NCBI RefSeq assembly: GCF_900489465.1
Contig: NZ_UEFQ01000016.1
Span: 124,001 to 188,000, forward strand
DNA from: Aequorivita sp. CIP111184
GTDB lineage: Bacteria > Bacteroidota > Bacteroidia > Flavobacteriales > Flavobacteriaceae
DNA: 64,000 nucleotides
Reading direction: 5' to 3'
Position numbers and translations under genes: made by a program
Shown here: piece by piece, positions 35,930-44,063 of the stretch
Position numbering within the stretch: position 1 is the stretch's first letter
Layout: each line of letters starts with the position of its first letter
The notes under the pieces: generated by a model
Told to the model about the DNA's origin: nothing
What the model saw: only the letters and a program-made list of their open reading frames with translations
Database searches by the model: none

Positions 35930-36105
35930 CATTTAAAAATGACATCTACTGTATCATGGTGGGTTAATGCCCCAGTCAATCAGACCTTTAAAATTTAGAG
36001 GGATAAATCATACGTAGATTGATATTTTGGTAGCCCAGAAATAAGCACCTTCCTCGAGGAACGCACTTATTTCTTGGCACACGACTAAGGTCACCGTATA
36101 TATTA
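35930..36105 (+). ncRNA. Candidate structured non-coding RNA upstream of the RT
   Basis: This gene-free stretch contains several hairpins: TGGG/CCCA near 35960-35973, AATC/GATT around a TACGTA palindrome near 36007-36021, and a strong 46-base stem-loop at 36033-36078. A TACATTTA box near 35928-35935 could be its promoter. An RNA is inferred; the sequence shows only the structures and absence of coding. Confidence 0.45.
36033..36078. repeat. Strong 13-bp imperfect stem-loop
   Basis: GCCCAGAAATAAG (36033-36045) pairs with CTTATTTCTTGGC (36066-36078) over 13 positions with a single C/T mismatch. The enclosed part contains an inner stem TTCC-TCGA-GGAA (36050-36061). No T-run follows, so it is not a simple terminator. 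Confidence 0.85.
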
Positions 36106-36123
36106 GACGAATCAAAACGTCAT

Positions 36124-36135
36124 TTGTTACATTTG
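36124..36135 (+). promoter_or_regulatory. Promoter of the RT leader (TTGTTACATTTG)
   Basis: The same 12-mer as in copies A-C, with -7 box TACATTTG at 36128-36135. The expected -33 TTG is not present at the usual spacing. Transcription would begin near 36142, about 170 bases before the RT start codon. Confidence 0.7.
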
Positions 36136-36141
36136 AGGTAT

Positions 36142-36309
36142 TTCTTTGCTTCATAACTTCATTGAATATTTGGTTTATTATATATAAGGTCAATCTTATT
36201 AACGTAAAACTAAAAAGTGAACCGAGAATTCGGTTAGTGGTACAACTAAGTTTCTTTAGTGTTAAGCATTTTTAGGTAACTAGCTTTGAGGGCTTCCTTT
36301 TTTTTAAAC
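36142..36309 (+). ncRNA. Candidate RT-associated leader RNA with U8 tract
   Basis: About 168 non-coding bases between the promoter and the RT start. Short perfect hairpins follow each other: ATAAG/CTTAT (36184-36199), AACCGA-GAAT-TCGGTT (36220-36235), ACTAA/TTAGT (36245-36260) and GTTA/TAAC (36261-36280). A run of eight T lies at 36298-36305, five bases before ATG. Several defence RTs use a non-coding RNA encoded just upstream as template or partner, so such a role is proposed here. Confidence 0.5.
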
Positions 36310-37818
36310 ATGCAAAATTCTTCCTTAAATAAAAAAGATTGGTTTAAAGATAGGGGTTACCTCCATTTGACGAATAGAATTAATAAGGTTGATAAAACCA
36401 ATGTGCTACATTATGTTTCAAATTTTAAAAAAGTACAAAATCATAGATTTTCCCCATTTATCCTAAAACAGACCAATGACAGGCGCTACAAATTTTCAAA
36501 AGATTTAAATAGGCGTTCGCATAAAGCAGTAAATGATAAAGGTGAAATTATTACAAATTCCAAAATGAGACCGATTATGTATTCTACGCATATCGACTCT
36601 CATATTTATTCATATTACTCTCACAAAATTATTCAACCGAATTATGAAAATTATTTAAAAACTGATAAGGCTTTAAATGATTGTATTACTGCTTACAGAC
36701 AAATCGTAAATGACGATGGAATCCGTTTTAAATATAATGTTGATTTTGCGAAGGAAGTTTTTGAAGTAATTAAACAAAAGGAAAACTGCGCTGTATTAGC
36801 TTTTGACATTAAGAATTTCTTTCCTACCTTAAATCATTTACAGTTAAAGAAAATATGGAGTAAAATATTAGGGACTAAAAGTTTACCTAAGGATCATTAT
36901 GCCGTGTTTAAATCAATAACCAATTATAGCTATTTTTATTATGATGATTTGCGAGTAGGAGTAAATGGAAATTTAAATGAAAAAAAAATAGCCAATCTAA
37001 AAAATCAAGGGAAATTTCAATTATTTGAGAACTATCAAGATTTTAAAGATTCAGAAATTCAGGTTTATAAAAATCAAAAGAAGAAAGATGGAGTTATTTC
37101 GGGGATTCCACAAGGACTGCCAATAAGTGCTATGCTTGCCAATTTATATATGCTACCGTTTGATGAAAATATTGTTCAAAAATTGGTTAAATCGAAAGAC
37201 TGCTATTATCGAAGATATTCAGATGATTTAGTTGTCATTTGTGACGTTGAAGATATTGATGAGACTCAAAAGATTATAAAAGAAGAAATAGAAAAGATAA
37301 AATTGACCATTTCTACAGATAAAACTGAAAAATTTATATTTAAAAGAGTTGATAATAAACTTGAATGCTTTAAAATCAAAAATGATAAGTTAATTTCAAA
37401 TTCATACTTACAATATTTAGGATTTGATTTCTACGGTTATAAAACTTTAATAAAATCTGCTAATGTTTCAAGATTTTATCGGGAGATGAAGGAAAGCATA
37501 GCAATGAAAGCGAAGCGAGTGGATAAAATTCAAAGTAAATGTTTGACAAATGACGCTATTATTTTTAAGCGAAAAATTTACAGGTTATATAGTTTTAGAG
37601 GAATAAAATCTAGAGAATTACCTGGCTCTAAAGTTGTGTATTTAAAAGGCAAGCTTATAAAAAAAGACTTTACAAGAAAGTATAGAGGTAACTTTATTAA
37701 ATATGCGTACAGAGCATCTGATATTATGGAAGCGCCGGAAATTAGAAGGCAATTAAGAAGGCATATGATTATATTAAAAAGATATATGAATAAATTCAAT
37801 TTTGATAATATTCCATAA
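36310..37818 (+). CDS. Reverse transcriptase of defence (UG/DRT-like) type
   Basis: A 502-residue RT. Palm motifs are AFDIKNFFPTLNH (catalytic Asp 166), SGIPQGLPISAMLANLYML (about 264-282) and YSDDLVVIC (Y303-S-D305-D306). The N-terminus (WFKDRGYLHLTNRI) and the basic C-terminal 170 residues match no retron or group II intron partner known to me: no maturase or HNH domain, and no NAxxH/VTG-type retron features. ATG at 36310 is used; a frame start at 36286 lies in the T-rich leader. It is A+T-rich, stands alone, and follows a structured 400-bp non-coding region. Confidence 0.9.
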   Translation: MQNSSLNKKDWFKDRGYLHLTNRINKVDKTNVLHYVSNFKKVQNHRFSPFILKQTNDRRYKFSKDLNRRSHKAVNDKGEIITNSKMRPIMYSTHIDSHIYSYYSHKIIQPNYENYLKTDKALNDCITAYRQIVNDDGIRFKYNVDFAKEVFEVIKQKENCAVLAFDIKNFFPTLNHLQLKKIWSKILGTKSLPKDHYAVFKSITNYSYFYYDDLRVGVNGNLNEKKIANLKNQGKFQLFENYQDFKDSEIQVYKNQKKKDGVISGIPQGLPISAMLANLYMLPFDENIVQKLVKSKDCYYRRYSDDLVVICDVEDIDETQKIIKEEIEKIKLTISTDKTEKFIFKRVDNKLECFKIKNDKLISNSYLQYLGFDFYGYKTLIKSANVSRFYREMKESIAMKAKRVDKIQSKCLTNDAIIFKRKIYRLYSFRGIKSRELPGSKVVYLKGKLIKKDFTRKYRGNFIKYAYRASDIMEAPEIRRQLRRHMIILKRYMNKFNFDNIP

Positions 37819-37899
37819 AAAAATATCAATAACCATATTGTGCATTTGGAATGCGACCCAGCCTGATTTAATTTCATTAAGTCAAATCAACGGTCAATT

Positions 37900-37937
37900 T
37901 TGTCGTAATTGGTGGGGTTAATTATTTTTTATATTTA
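37900..37937 (+). promoter_or_regulatory. Leader/promoter copy E
   Basis: A diverged copy of the repeated promoter: CGTAATTGG near 37904 with TTG, then 18 bases and TATATTTA at 37930-37937 in place of TAnnTTTG. It lies about 50 bp before the DUF2130 gene and closely resembles the copy at 39668-39700. Confidence 0.65.
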
Positions 37938-37986
37938 CTAAATAAAAGACCTGACCAATCTTTCTGCTACATTTAATACAACAATC

Positions 37987-39285
37987 ATGAACGAAATAAA
38001 ATGTCCAAACTGCAAAAAAGCCTTCAAAGTAGATGAAGCTGGATTTGCAGATATACTTAAACAAGTTCGCGACCATCAATTTGAGGAAGAGTTAAACAAT
38101 AGGCTTACGCTTGCGGAGCGGGAAAAGGATAGTGCGGTGAAGCTTGCAGAAGCTAACATAAGAAATTCGCTGCAAGAACAACTTGCCAAAAAAGATAATG
38201 AGCTAACGCAATTAAAAGCAAACAGCGCTGCCGATCTTGCCAATAAACTGTCAAAAAAAGAAGCGGAACTTGCTGAGCTAAAATCTAGAAAGGAAACAGA
38301 AATCGCGGAAATGAATTCCAGAATCCAAAATGCGGAAATGGATAAAAGACTGTCGGTTTCAGAGGCAGTGAAGCTCATTGAAAAGGAACGCGATACGCTT
38401 GCCAATAATTTAAGGGTAAAAGAAACTGAAACACAGTTGCTCGAAAAATCCATAAAAGAGCAGTTTAATAATACCCTAATGGTGAAGGAGGAAACCATTA
38501 AAATGAAAGACGATGAAATTGCGCGTCTAAAAGACTATAAGCAAAAACTCTCCACAAAAATGGTTGGGGAAACCTTGGAGCAACATTGTGAATCTGAGTT
38601 TAATAAACTGCGGGCCACGGCTTTTCAGAATGCCTATTTTGAAAAAGACAACGACTCCAGCGGTGGGAGCAAAGGCGATTTTGTTTATAAGGAAACCGAT
38701 GAAGCGGGAAATGAAATCATTTCAATCATGTTTGAAATGAAAAACGAAAATGACGAAACCGCTACCAAAAAAAGAAATGAGGATTTCTTTGCCAAACTGG
38801 ATAAGGACCGGAAAGATAAAAAATGTGAATACGCTGTTTTGGTTTCGCTGTTGGAGTCGGAAAGTGAGTTTTACAATACGGGGATCGTTGATGTTTCGCA
38901 TAAGTTTCCAAAAATGTACGTGGTGCGGCCTCAGTTTTTTATTCCTATTATCACGCTACTAAGAAACGCAGCGATGAATTCCATGAAATACAAAGCGGAA
39001 CTGAATTTGATGCGGAACCAAAATATTGATATTACCAATTTTGAAGATAAGATTGACGCTTTTAGAAAAGGGTTTGCATACAATTATGATTTAGCGAGCC
39101 GAAAGTTTAAAACCGCGATTGACGAAATAGATAAAACCATAAGTCATCTGCAAAAAACAAAAGATGCTTTGTTATCCTCGGAAAACAATTTGCGACTGGC
39201 CAATAATAAAGCAGATGATTTAACCATTCAGAAATTAACTTATGGCAATCCTACTATGAAGGCTAAGTTTGATGGACTAGATTAG
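37987..39285 (+). CDS. DUF2130 protein
   Basis: A 432-residue DUF2130 family protein. It starts with a zinc-ribbon-like [10 protein letters not shown] (Cys 5 and 8), then a long coiled coil (about 25-200, Glu/Lys/Leu rich). A globular domain follows (about 200-360) with [20 protein letters not shown] and EMKNENDE, which has the spacing of a PD-(D/E)XK nuclease core (Asp ... Glu-x-Lys). A helical tail ends the protein. Length is usual. The biological role is not established. It stands alone behind leader copy E, and its base composition looks less A+T-rich than the RT gene. Confidence 0.92.
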   Translation: MNEIKCPNCKKAFKVDEAGFADILKQVRDHQFEEELNNRLTLAEREKDSAVKLAEANIRNSLQEQLAKKDNELTQLKANSAADLANKLSKKEAELAELKSRKETEIAEMNSRIQNAEMDKRLSVSEAVKLIEKERDTLANNLRVKETETQLLEKSIKEQFNNTLMVKEETIKMKDDEIARLKDYKQKLSTKMVGETLEQHCESEFNKLRATAFQNAYFEKDNDSSGGSKGDFVYKETDEAGNEIISIMFEMKNENDETATKKRNEDFFAKLDKDRKDKKCEYAVLVSLLESESEFYNTGIVDVSHKFPKMYVVRPQFFIPIITLLRNAAMNSMKYKAELNLMRNQNIDITNFEDKIDAFRKGFAYNYDLASRKFKTAIDEIDKTISHLQKTKDALLSSENNLRLANNKADDLTIQKLTYGNPTMKAKFDGLD

Positions 39286-39292
39286 GAATTAG

Positions 39293-39364
39293 ATTGTTGG
39301 ATTGTTGGATTGTTGGATTGTTGGATGGTTGGATGGTTGGATTGTTGGATTGTTGGATGGTTGG
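39293..39364. repeat. 8-bp tandem repeat, nine units
   Basis: Nine units of ATTGTTGG, three of them with ATGG in place of ATTG, directly after the DUF2130 stop. A simple-sequence repeat that is a candidate for length variation. Confidence 0.92.
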
Positions 39365-39473
39365 TTCTTACTTAAAGCTTAAAGCCTATAGCCTATAGTC
39401 TATAGCCTACAGCCCATAACTCTTTATTTACTTACTCACAAACTCACATATTCACCCATTTCCCTCACCCTCT

Positions 39474-39557
39474 GGCGCGCTTTTGAAAAAGCGTGCCTAT
39501 TTAAATTAAGCATTTGTAATGCACCTACCCCTTCCGTCCCCGACAAAAAAGTCGGGG
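39474..39557. repeat. Cluster of three hairpins
   Basis: GGCGCGCTTTT / AAAAGCGTGCC (39474-39497, one G-T pair), GCATT / AATGC (39510-39522) and CCCCGAC / GTCGGGG around A6 (39538-39557). They may be terminators or short dispersed palindromes. Confidence 0.75.
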
Positions 39558-39667
39558 CCACCTTCCCCTTTAATGATGTTCTCGTTTTTTATTTGGGTTT
39601 TGGATTAGGGGAAGGAGCCTAATAGGGTGGCGTTGTTTTTTAAAATTAATTTCCATTGATGGTTTTC

Positions 39668-39700
39668 CGTACTTGCTGGGTTTAATTATTTTTATATTTG
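39668..39700 (+). promoter_or_regulatory. Leader/promoter copy F
   Basis: CGTACTTGC with TTG and TATATTTG at 39693-39700; one base shorter than the other copies. A weak ATGG-TTTT-CCGT hairpin overlaps it. It lies 80 bp before the cupin-like gene. Downstream, GTGTA and CAATACTGTT words are shared with the sequence after copy B. Confidence 0.8.
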
Positions 39701-39780
39701 GTTCGTAAAATACCTAACGTGTATATGTTAGATATTCAATACTGTTGTGTTGTGAACAACCACAGAAAAACCAAATAATC

Positions 39781-40143
39781 ATGAAAGATAATACCAACTC
39801 AACCTGGATGTGGCCTGACGAATTAGATGCTTTAATTGCTTCCCCACAGCATCATAAAATATTATTAGAGAATGAAACAGTACGGGTAATTGACACGCTT
39901 ATTCCTCCAAATGAAACAACAGAGCTTCATACCCATAAATGGCCAGCAACACTTTATATATTGAGCTGGTCAGATTTCGTGCGCTATGATGATAAAAATA
40001 ATATTGAAGTTGATTCAAGAAATTTTGACAAAGCTCCTTTACCATCTACTTCCGTTTGGACAGAACCACTAACACCCCATAGATTAAAAAATGTAGGTGA
40101 AAATGATATACATATTATAAGTGTTGAAATTAAAAACAAATAA
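39781..40143 (+). CDS. Cupin-like small protein
   Basis: A 120-residue protein with a cupin beta-barrel pattern: VIDTLIPPNETTELHTHKWP (metal-type His pair, about 36-55) in motif 1, and PHRLKNVGENDIHIISVEIK as motif 2. ATG at 39781 fits; a longer frame begins in the promoter leader. The function is unknown; single-domain cupins range from enzymes to sensors. It is the last gene behind a copy of the shared leader and is followed by a heptad repeat. Confidence 0.8.
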   Translation: MKDNTNSTWMWPDELDALIASPQHHKILLENETVRVIDTLIPPNETTELHTHKWPATLYILSWSDFVRYDDKNNIEVDSRNFDKAPLPSTSVWTEPLTPHRLKNVGENDIHIISVEIKNK

Positions 40144-40165
40144 ACCCTCCAGCTGGTATAAACTT

Positions 40166-40249
40166 CGTGAGTCGTGATTCGTGAGTCGTGAGTTGTGAGT
40201 CGTGAGTCGTGAGTTGTGAGTCGTGAGTCGTGAATCGTGAATCGTGAAT
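40166..40249. repeat. 7-bp tandem repeat, twelve units
   Basis: Twelve heptads of CGTGAGT with single-base variants (TGTGAGT, CGTGAAT, CGTGATT). It is followed by a second small duplication of GCACTTCGTATTT near 40271-40298. No spacers, so not CRISPR. Confidence 0.92.
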
Positions 40250-40419
40250 CGAATTTCGTCGCTCGTCGCTCGCACTTCGTATTTTGCACTTCGTATTTCC
40301 TCCTTCATCCCTTGTAAGTCTTTATGTATTATCGTGGTCTAAAAGCTTGTATGTAAACAAACTATAGCGTAGTTTTAACTCAACTAAAAATCAACGCACC
40401 AACCAAAACCATTTCAATT

Positions 40420-42504
40420 ATGTCTTTCATTCTTAAAACACCAACCCTCCAAAAACTAAAACCCTACTATCTCCTTTTTGCACTGCTACTGCTAGTGAGC
40501 CAAGGCTGTAAAGAAAAAACAGAGAAGGTATCTTCACAAGCAGATTTGCCCGAAAAAGAAACTTTTTCCGTGATTACTGGCGGTATAAAAGTGGGCCATT
40601 TAAACGTTACGCGTGCTGGCGATTCGGTTGCTATAGATTATGATTATAAAAACAATGGCAGAGGCCCAACTATAAAGGAAGCCGTAGTGCTTAATGCCGA
40701 TGGGTTTCCGGTGCAATGGGATATTGCCGGTAGTTCTACTTTTGGCAACACTATAGACGAACATTTTAAGCTGGACGGAAAAAACGCAAGTTGGAAAGAC
40801 GCTTCTGGCAAAGCTACTGCAACTGTGGAAAAACCTTCCTTTTATGTAAACCAGTCCGGCAGTCCATATTCGCTGTTTATGACAGCGCGAGTGCTGTTAA
40901 ATTCAAAAGATCAATCGGTTTCTGCACTTCCTGCTGGAGATTTGAAACTGACAGAGTTAGAAAGTATAGAATCGAAGACAGGCGATAGTCCATTAAAGCT
41001 GAAAACCTATGCTTTGTCTGGCGTAAATCTTAATCCTTCTTATTTTATTTTGGATGCTAACAACCAGTTTTTCGCCATGATTGATGCTCGGTTTATCATA
41101 ATAAGAGAGGGTTATGAGAGCGAAGAAAAAGAAATGCGGATGCTTGCCGAGAAGTATTCGGCAGCACGTTTTGAAGATTTGCAAAAGCGATTTGCACACA
41201 ACTACGATAAAAATATTCGCATTCGCAACGTTAAGATATTCGATCCAAAAACTTTAGCGCTTACTGATTTGGCTTCTGTATTGGTGAGTGGCAATAAGAT
41301 ACAAAGCATAGATGCGGCAGATGCCACAGCTGGTGAAAACGAAATAGAAATAGATGGCGCTGGTGGAACCATAGTGGCAGGACTTTATGATATGCACGGC
41401 CATATGGGCGAAGATGATGCCATTCTAAATGTTTTGGCGGGGGTTACTTCAGTTCGCGATATGGGAAATAACAACGATGTGCTGGATAGTCTTGTTCAAA
41501 AGATAAAATCTGGAACTTTAGCAGGCCCAAACATCACTCGAATGGGCTTTATAGAGGGTAAAAGTCCGTTTAGTGCCAATCTGGGGATTCTTGTTGATAG
41601 TGAAGAAGAAGCGATTGCAGCGGTTCAGACTTATGCCGATAAAGGGTTTTACGGGATAAAATTATACAACAGTATGACTGGGGCTTGGGCGCCTGCCATT
41701 GTTAAAAAAGCGCACGAATTGAATATGCCTGTTATGGGGCACGTGCCTGCTTTTTCCACTGCAAACGATATGCTGAATGCAGGTTTTGATGAATTGACCC
41801 ACATTAACCAAACGATGTTGGGTTGGGTGCTGGAACCCGGGGAAGATACCCGTTCTTTATTGCGATTAACGGCTTTGCAACGTTTGCCAGATTTGGATTT
41901 AAACAGTGCGCCCGTTCAAAAAACCTTGGATTTAATGGTGAAGAATAAAGTAGCCATGGACCCAACGCTGGCTATTCACGAACTTTTATTGCTTTCCCGC
42001 AATGGGGAAACGCAGGTGGGTACTTTAGACTATATAGACCATATGCCCGCTAGTAGACAACGTGACGCTAAAGAGGCTATGGCAAGTATAGCCGATGAAA
42101 AGGAAGATAAAGCGTATCGAGGGGCGTATGATAAAATTGTAGAGACCTTAAAAATGATGAAAGCGCGTGGTCTTTTAATCGTGCCAGGCACCGATTTGGG
42201 TGGCGCTTTTACCCTACATAGGGAATTGGAACTCTACCAGCAAATTGGCTACACTCCAGCAGAACTATTGAAATTGGGCAGTTATGATATGGCCAACTAT
42301 CTTGGACAAAAAGATAGAGGCATTATTGAACCAGGAATGCTGGCTGATTTCTTTTTAATTCCAGGCGATCCAACTAAAGATATTAAGGCTATTAAAAAGA
42401 TTTCCATGGTATCTCGTGGGGGAGTAATTTATTTCCCGAGTGAAGTATATCCAGAATTTGGTATTAAACCCTTTGTTGAAAAACCAGCGGTTAAAGAGAA
42501 TTAG
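40420..42504 (+). CDS. Amidohydrolase family lipoprotein
   Basis: A 694-residue exported enzyme. An SPII signal (FALLLLVSQGCKEK, Cys about residue 30) is followed by a 230-residue N-terminal region rich in beta strands and then the amidohydrolase domain. Metal-site features are GLYDMHGHMGEDD (HxH about residues 325-327), MGHVPAFS, THINQTMLG and VPGTDLGGAF. The closing DFFLIPGDPTKDIKAIKKIS strand is typical. Its substrate is unknown; imidazolonepropionase- or prolidase-like enzymes are nearest in style. Confidence 0.92.
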   Translation: MSFILKTPTLQKLKPYYLLFALLLLVSQGCKEKTEKVSSQADLPEKETFSVITGGIKVGHLNVTRAGDSVAIDYDYKNNGRGPTIKEAVVLNADGFPVQWDIAGSSTFGNTIDEHFKLDGKNASWKDASGKATATVEKPSFYVNQSGSPYSLFMTARVLLNSKDQSVSALPAGDLKLTELESIESKTGDSPLKLKTYALSGVNLNPSYFILDANNQFFAMIDARFIIIREGYESEEKEMRMLAEKYSAARFEDLQKRFAHNYDKNIRIRNVKIFDPKTLALTDLASVLVSGNKIQSIDAADATAGENEIEIDGAGGTIVAGLYDMHGHMGEDDAILNVLAGVTSVRDMGNNNDVLDSLVQKIKSGTLAGPNITRMGFIEGKSPFSANLGILVDSEEEAIAAVQTYADKGFYGIKLYNSMTGAWAPAIVKKAHELNMPVMGHVPAFSTANDMLNAGFDELTHINQTMLGWVLEPGEDTRSLLRLTALQRLPDLDLNSAPVQKTLDLMVKNKVAMDPTLAIHELLLLSRNGETQVGTLDYIDHMPASRQRDAKEAMASIADEKEDKAYRGAYDKIVETLKMMKARGLLIVPGTDLGGAFTLHRELELYQQIGYTPAELLKLGSYDMANYLGQKDRGIIEPGMLADFFLIPGDPTKDIKAIKKISMVSRGGVIYFPSEVYPEFGIKPFVEKPAVKEN

Positions 42505-42579
42505 TGTCTATATATTGAAAATATTGATATATTATCGAAACTGTATTTCTAGCTTTGGATAAATACGAATAATCATACT

Positions 42580-43071
42580 ATGAAAACCTCAAACAAAATA
42601 GTACTTCTACTAACAATAATTTCAGCAATTTTTTTTACTTCTTGTAATGAAAACAAACCCAAAGAAAAGGAAGTAGTAAAGAAAGAAGCAGATTTTTCAA
42701 TGATGGAAAATTCCACAATGGGAGATGATAATAGAGTATCTTTAAAGCTAAACCCAATGCAAAAGGAACATCAATTGATGAATATGAGAGATCATTTAGA
42801 TGCAGTTCAAAATATTGTTCTTCTTTTATCTGAAGAAAAATATGATGAAGCTTCAAAAATTGCCTATACTAGATTAGGTTCAACCACTGAAATGAAATTA
42901 ATGTGTGCATCATTTGGCAATAAGGATTTTGAAAATTTAGGATTAAAATTCCATGAAAGTGCAGACAAAATGAGCGAAGTTTTTAAAAGTGGCGATAAAA
43001 ACAAATCATTAAAAGCATTGTCAAATACAATGAATCTTTGCGTGCAATGTCACGCCACATATCGTCAATAA
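42580..43071 (+). CDS. Lipoprotein with C-terminal c-type heme motif
   Basis: A 163-residue lipoprotein (SAIFFTSCNENK, Cys about 22). It has a helical body (about 60-150) and a CxxCH motif in the final residues (LCVQCHATYRQ). One heme at the very C-terminus of a helical bundle resembles cytochrome c' / b562 arrangements. Periplasmic electron transfer or heme sensing is possible. It is followed 24 bp later by the DUF3703 gene. Confidence 0.85.
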   Translation: MKTSNKIVLLLTIISAIFFTSCNENKPKEKEVVKKEADFSMMENSTMGDDNRVSLKLNPMQKEHQLMNMRDHLDAVQNIVLLLSEEKYDEASKIAYTRLGSTTEMKLMCASFGNKDFENLGLKFHESADKMSEVFKSGDKNKSLKALSNTMNLCVQCHATYRQ

Positions 43072-43095
43072 AAACAGGGTAGAAAAAATCTAAAA

Positions 43096-43479
43096 ATGAA
43101 ACTTTACACTTCACTTCCAAAAGAGCTAAAACCCTTTTACGAAATAGAACTAGAAAAGTACCGAACGGAATACACAGACGGAAATTTAAAAGCTGCTTGG
43201 CACCATTTGGAAAGAGCCCATATACTCGGACAAAAATATCCGTTCGCCCATACTTTTGTGCATTGGAAAATGTTGCAATTTGGGTTTGCAATTAAAAGTG
43301 TAAAGGAAATAGTAGGGCAAATACCGCGTTTTCTTTTTGGGGGTGTGAAGTCCTTTGTTGGAAAAGTTCCCGTTGGAAATCCCGGTGGTGCAAACGTACC
43401 TCCCTTAAAGCCATTTCCATTAGAAAAAGAGTTACAGGATATTTTCATAAAAACGGACATTAGCACCGTCCCTGCCTAA
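43096..43479 (+). CDS. DUF3703 family protein
   Basis: A 127-residue DUF3703 protein. It starts LYTSLPKELKPFYEIELEKY and has AAWHHLERAHILGQKYPFAH (about 35-54), the His/Glu-bearing family core. The C-terminal half is Gly/Pro rich (GKVPVGNPGGANVPPLKPFP). Members are often near metal or copper resistance genes, but no function is established. It lies in a row with the heme lipoprotein and the OsmC gene. Confidence 0.9.
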   Translation: MKLYTSLPKELKPFYEIELEKYRTEYTDGNLKAAWHHLERAHILGQKYPFAHTFVHWKMLQFGFAIKSVKEIVGQIPRFLFGGVKSFVGKVPVGNPGGANVPPLKPFPLEKELQDIFIKTDISTVPA

Positions 43480-43494
43480 ACGCAAACCTACAAC

Positions 43495-43520
43495 TGTCAC
43501 ACTGAGCGCAGTCGAAGTGC
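43495..43520. repeat. Dispersed palindromic Bacteroidota repeat (GAGCGCAGTCGAAGTG)
   Basis: The sequence CACTGAGCGCAGTCGAAGTG is a very common intergenic word in flavobacterial genomes. CACT/AGTG and ACTG/CAGT can pair. It lies between the DUF3703 and OsmC genes. Confidence 0.75.
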
Positions 43521-43558
43521 ACAACCCACAACTGACAATCCAAAACTGATAACCATAC

Positions 43559-43963
43559 ATGAACTACACTGTAAAAGCCGAAGCCTCCTCAAAAAGTAAG
43601 GCTTCCATTCACATTAAGCAATCGGAGATAAGTTTTGGCATTACTCCCAAAACTGCTGATACCTTGGCTAATCCAGCTGAAATATTTTTAGGCTCTCTTT
43701 CGTCCTGTATTCTTAAAAACGTGGAACGCTTTTCAGAATTTATGAATTTTGAATACACCCGTGCCGAAATAACAATCAATGCTACCCGATTGGAGAAACC
43801 GCCGCGAATGGATGAAATAAATTACGAGCTGCTTATTTATAGCCCAGACAATAATTTAAATCTTGATCTGCTGAAAAAGAATATCGAAAAGTTTGGTACT
43901 ATTTACAATACAGTCAAGATTTCTTGTGCTATCAATGGCACTATTAAACAGATAACTAAATAA
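43559..43963 (+). CDS. OsmC family protein
   Basis: A 134-residue OsmC/Ohr-fold protein. The typical central helix segment is seen in NPAEIFLGSLSSCILKNVERFS (read as NPAEIFLGSL then SSCILKNVERF, about 40-62) with one Cys; the second redox Cys lies in VKISCAINGTI near the end. Both cysteines expected for peroxide reduction are therefore present. It probably protects against organic hydroperoxides. Confidence 0.9.
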   Translation: MNYTVKAEASSKSKASIHIKQSEISFGITPKTADTLANPAEIFLGSLSSCILKNVERFSEFMNFEYTRAEITINATRLEKPPRMDEINYELLIYSPDNNLNLDLLKKNIEKFGTIYNTVKISCAINGTIKQITK

Positions 43964-44063
43964 ATAACTCGTTTGGAAGCGCATAGTGATTATTTTTTCT
44001 AGACTGAAATTATAATGAAACTGCTCCGACCAAGACAAATTAATTCTTTGAAAAAAATCTATT

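Larger units (their letters stand above)
39286..39780. other. Repeat-rich intergenic region at the right edge of the accessory block
   Basis: 495 bases without a gene. In order: an 8-bp tandem repeat (39293-39364), AGCCTATAG words (39373-39412), ACTCAC / ATTCACCCATT words (39433-39460), hairpins at 39474-39497, 39510-39522 and 39538-39557, and promoter copy F (39668-39700). Confidence 0.7.

Noticed and set aside
36008-36193. Minus-strand frame across the RT leader
   Set aside because: It runs through the hairpins and the promoter, has no family likeness and is in a region best explained as non-coding.
36310-37818. Retron or group II intron
   Set aside because: The RT lacks recognisable retron features and has no maturase or HNH domain, and no clear a1/a2 pair was found around the leader.
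38076-38498. Minus-strand Ser-rich frame over DUF2130
   Set aside because: It mirrors the coiled coil of the DUF2130 gene, whose repetitive codons leave the opposite strand open.
39474-39557. Integron attC sites
   Set aside because: The hairpins lack paired R boxes, and no integron integrase is seen; they are listed only as hairpins.
40166-40249. CRISPR-like array
   Set aside because: The units are seven bases long, contiguous and without spacers, so this is a simple tandem repeat; the same applies to 39293-39364.
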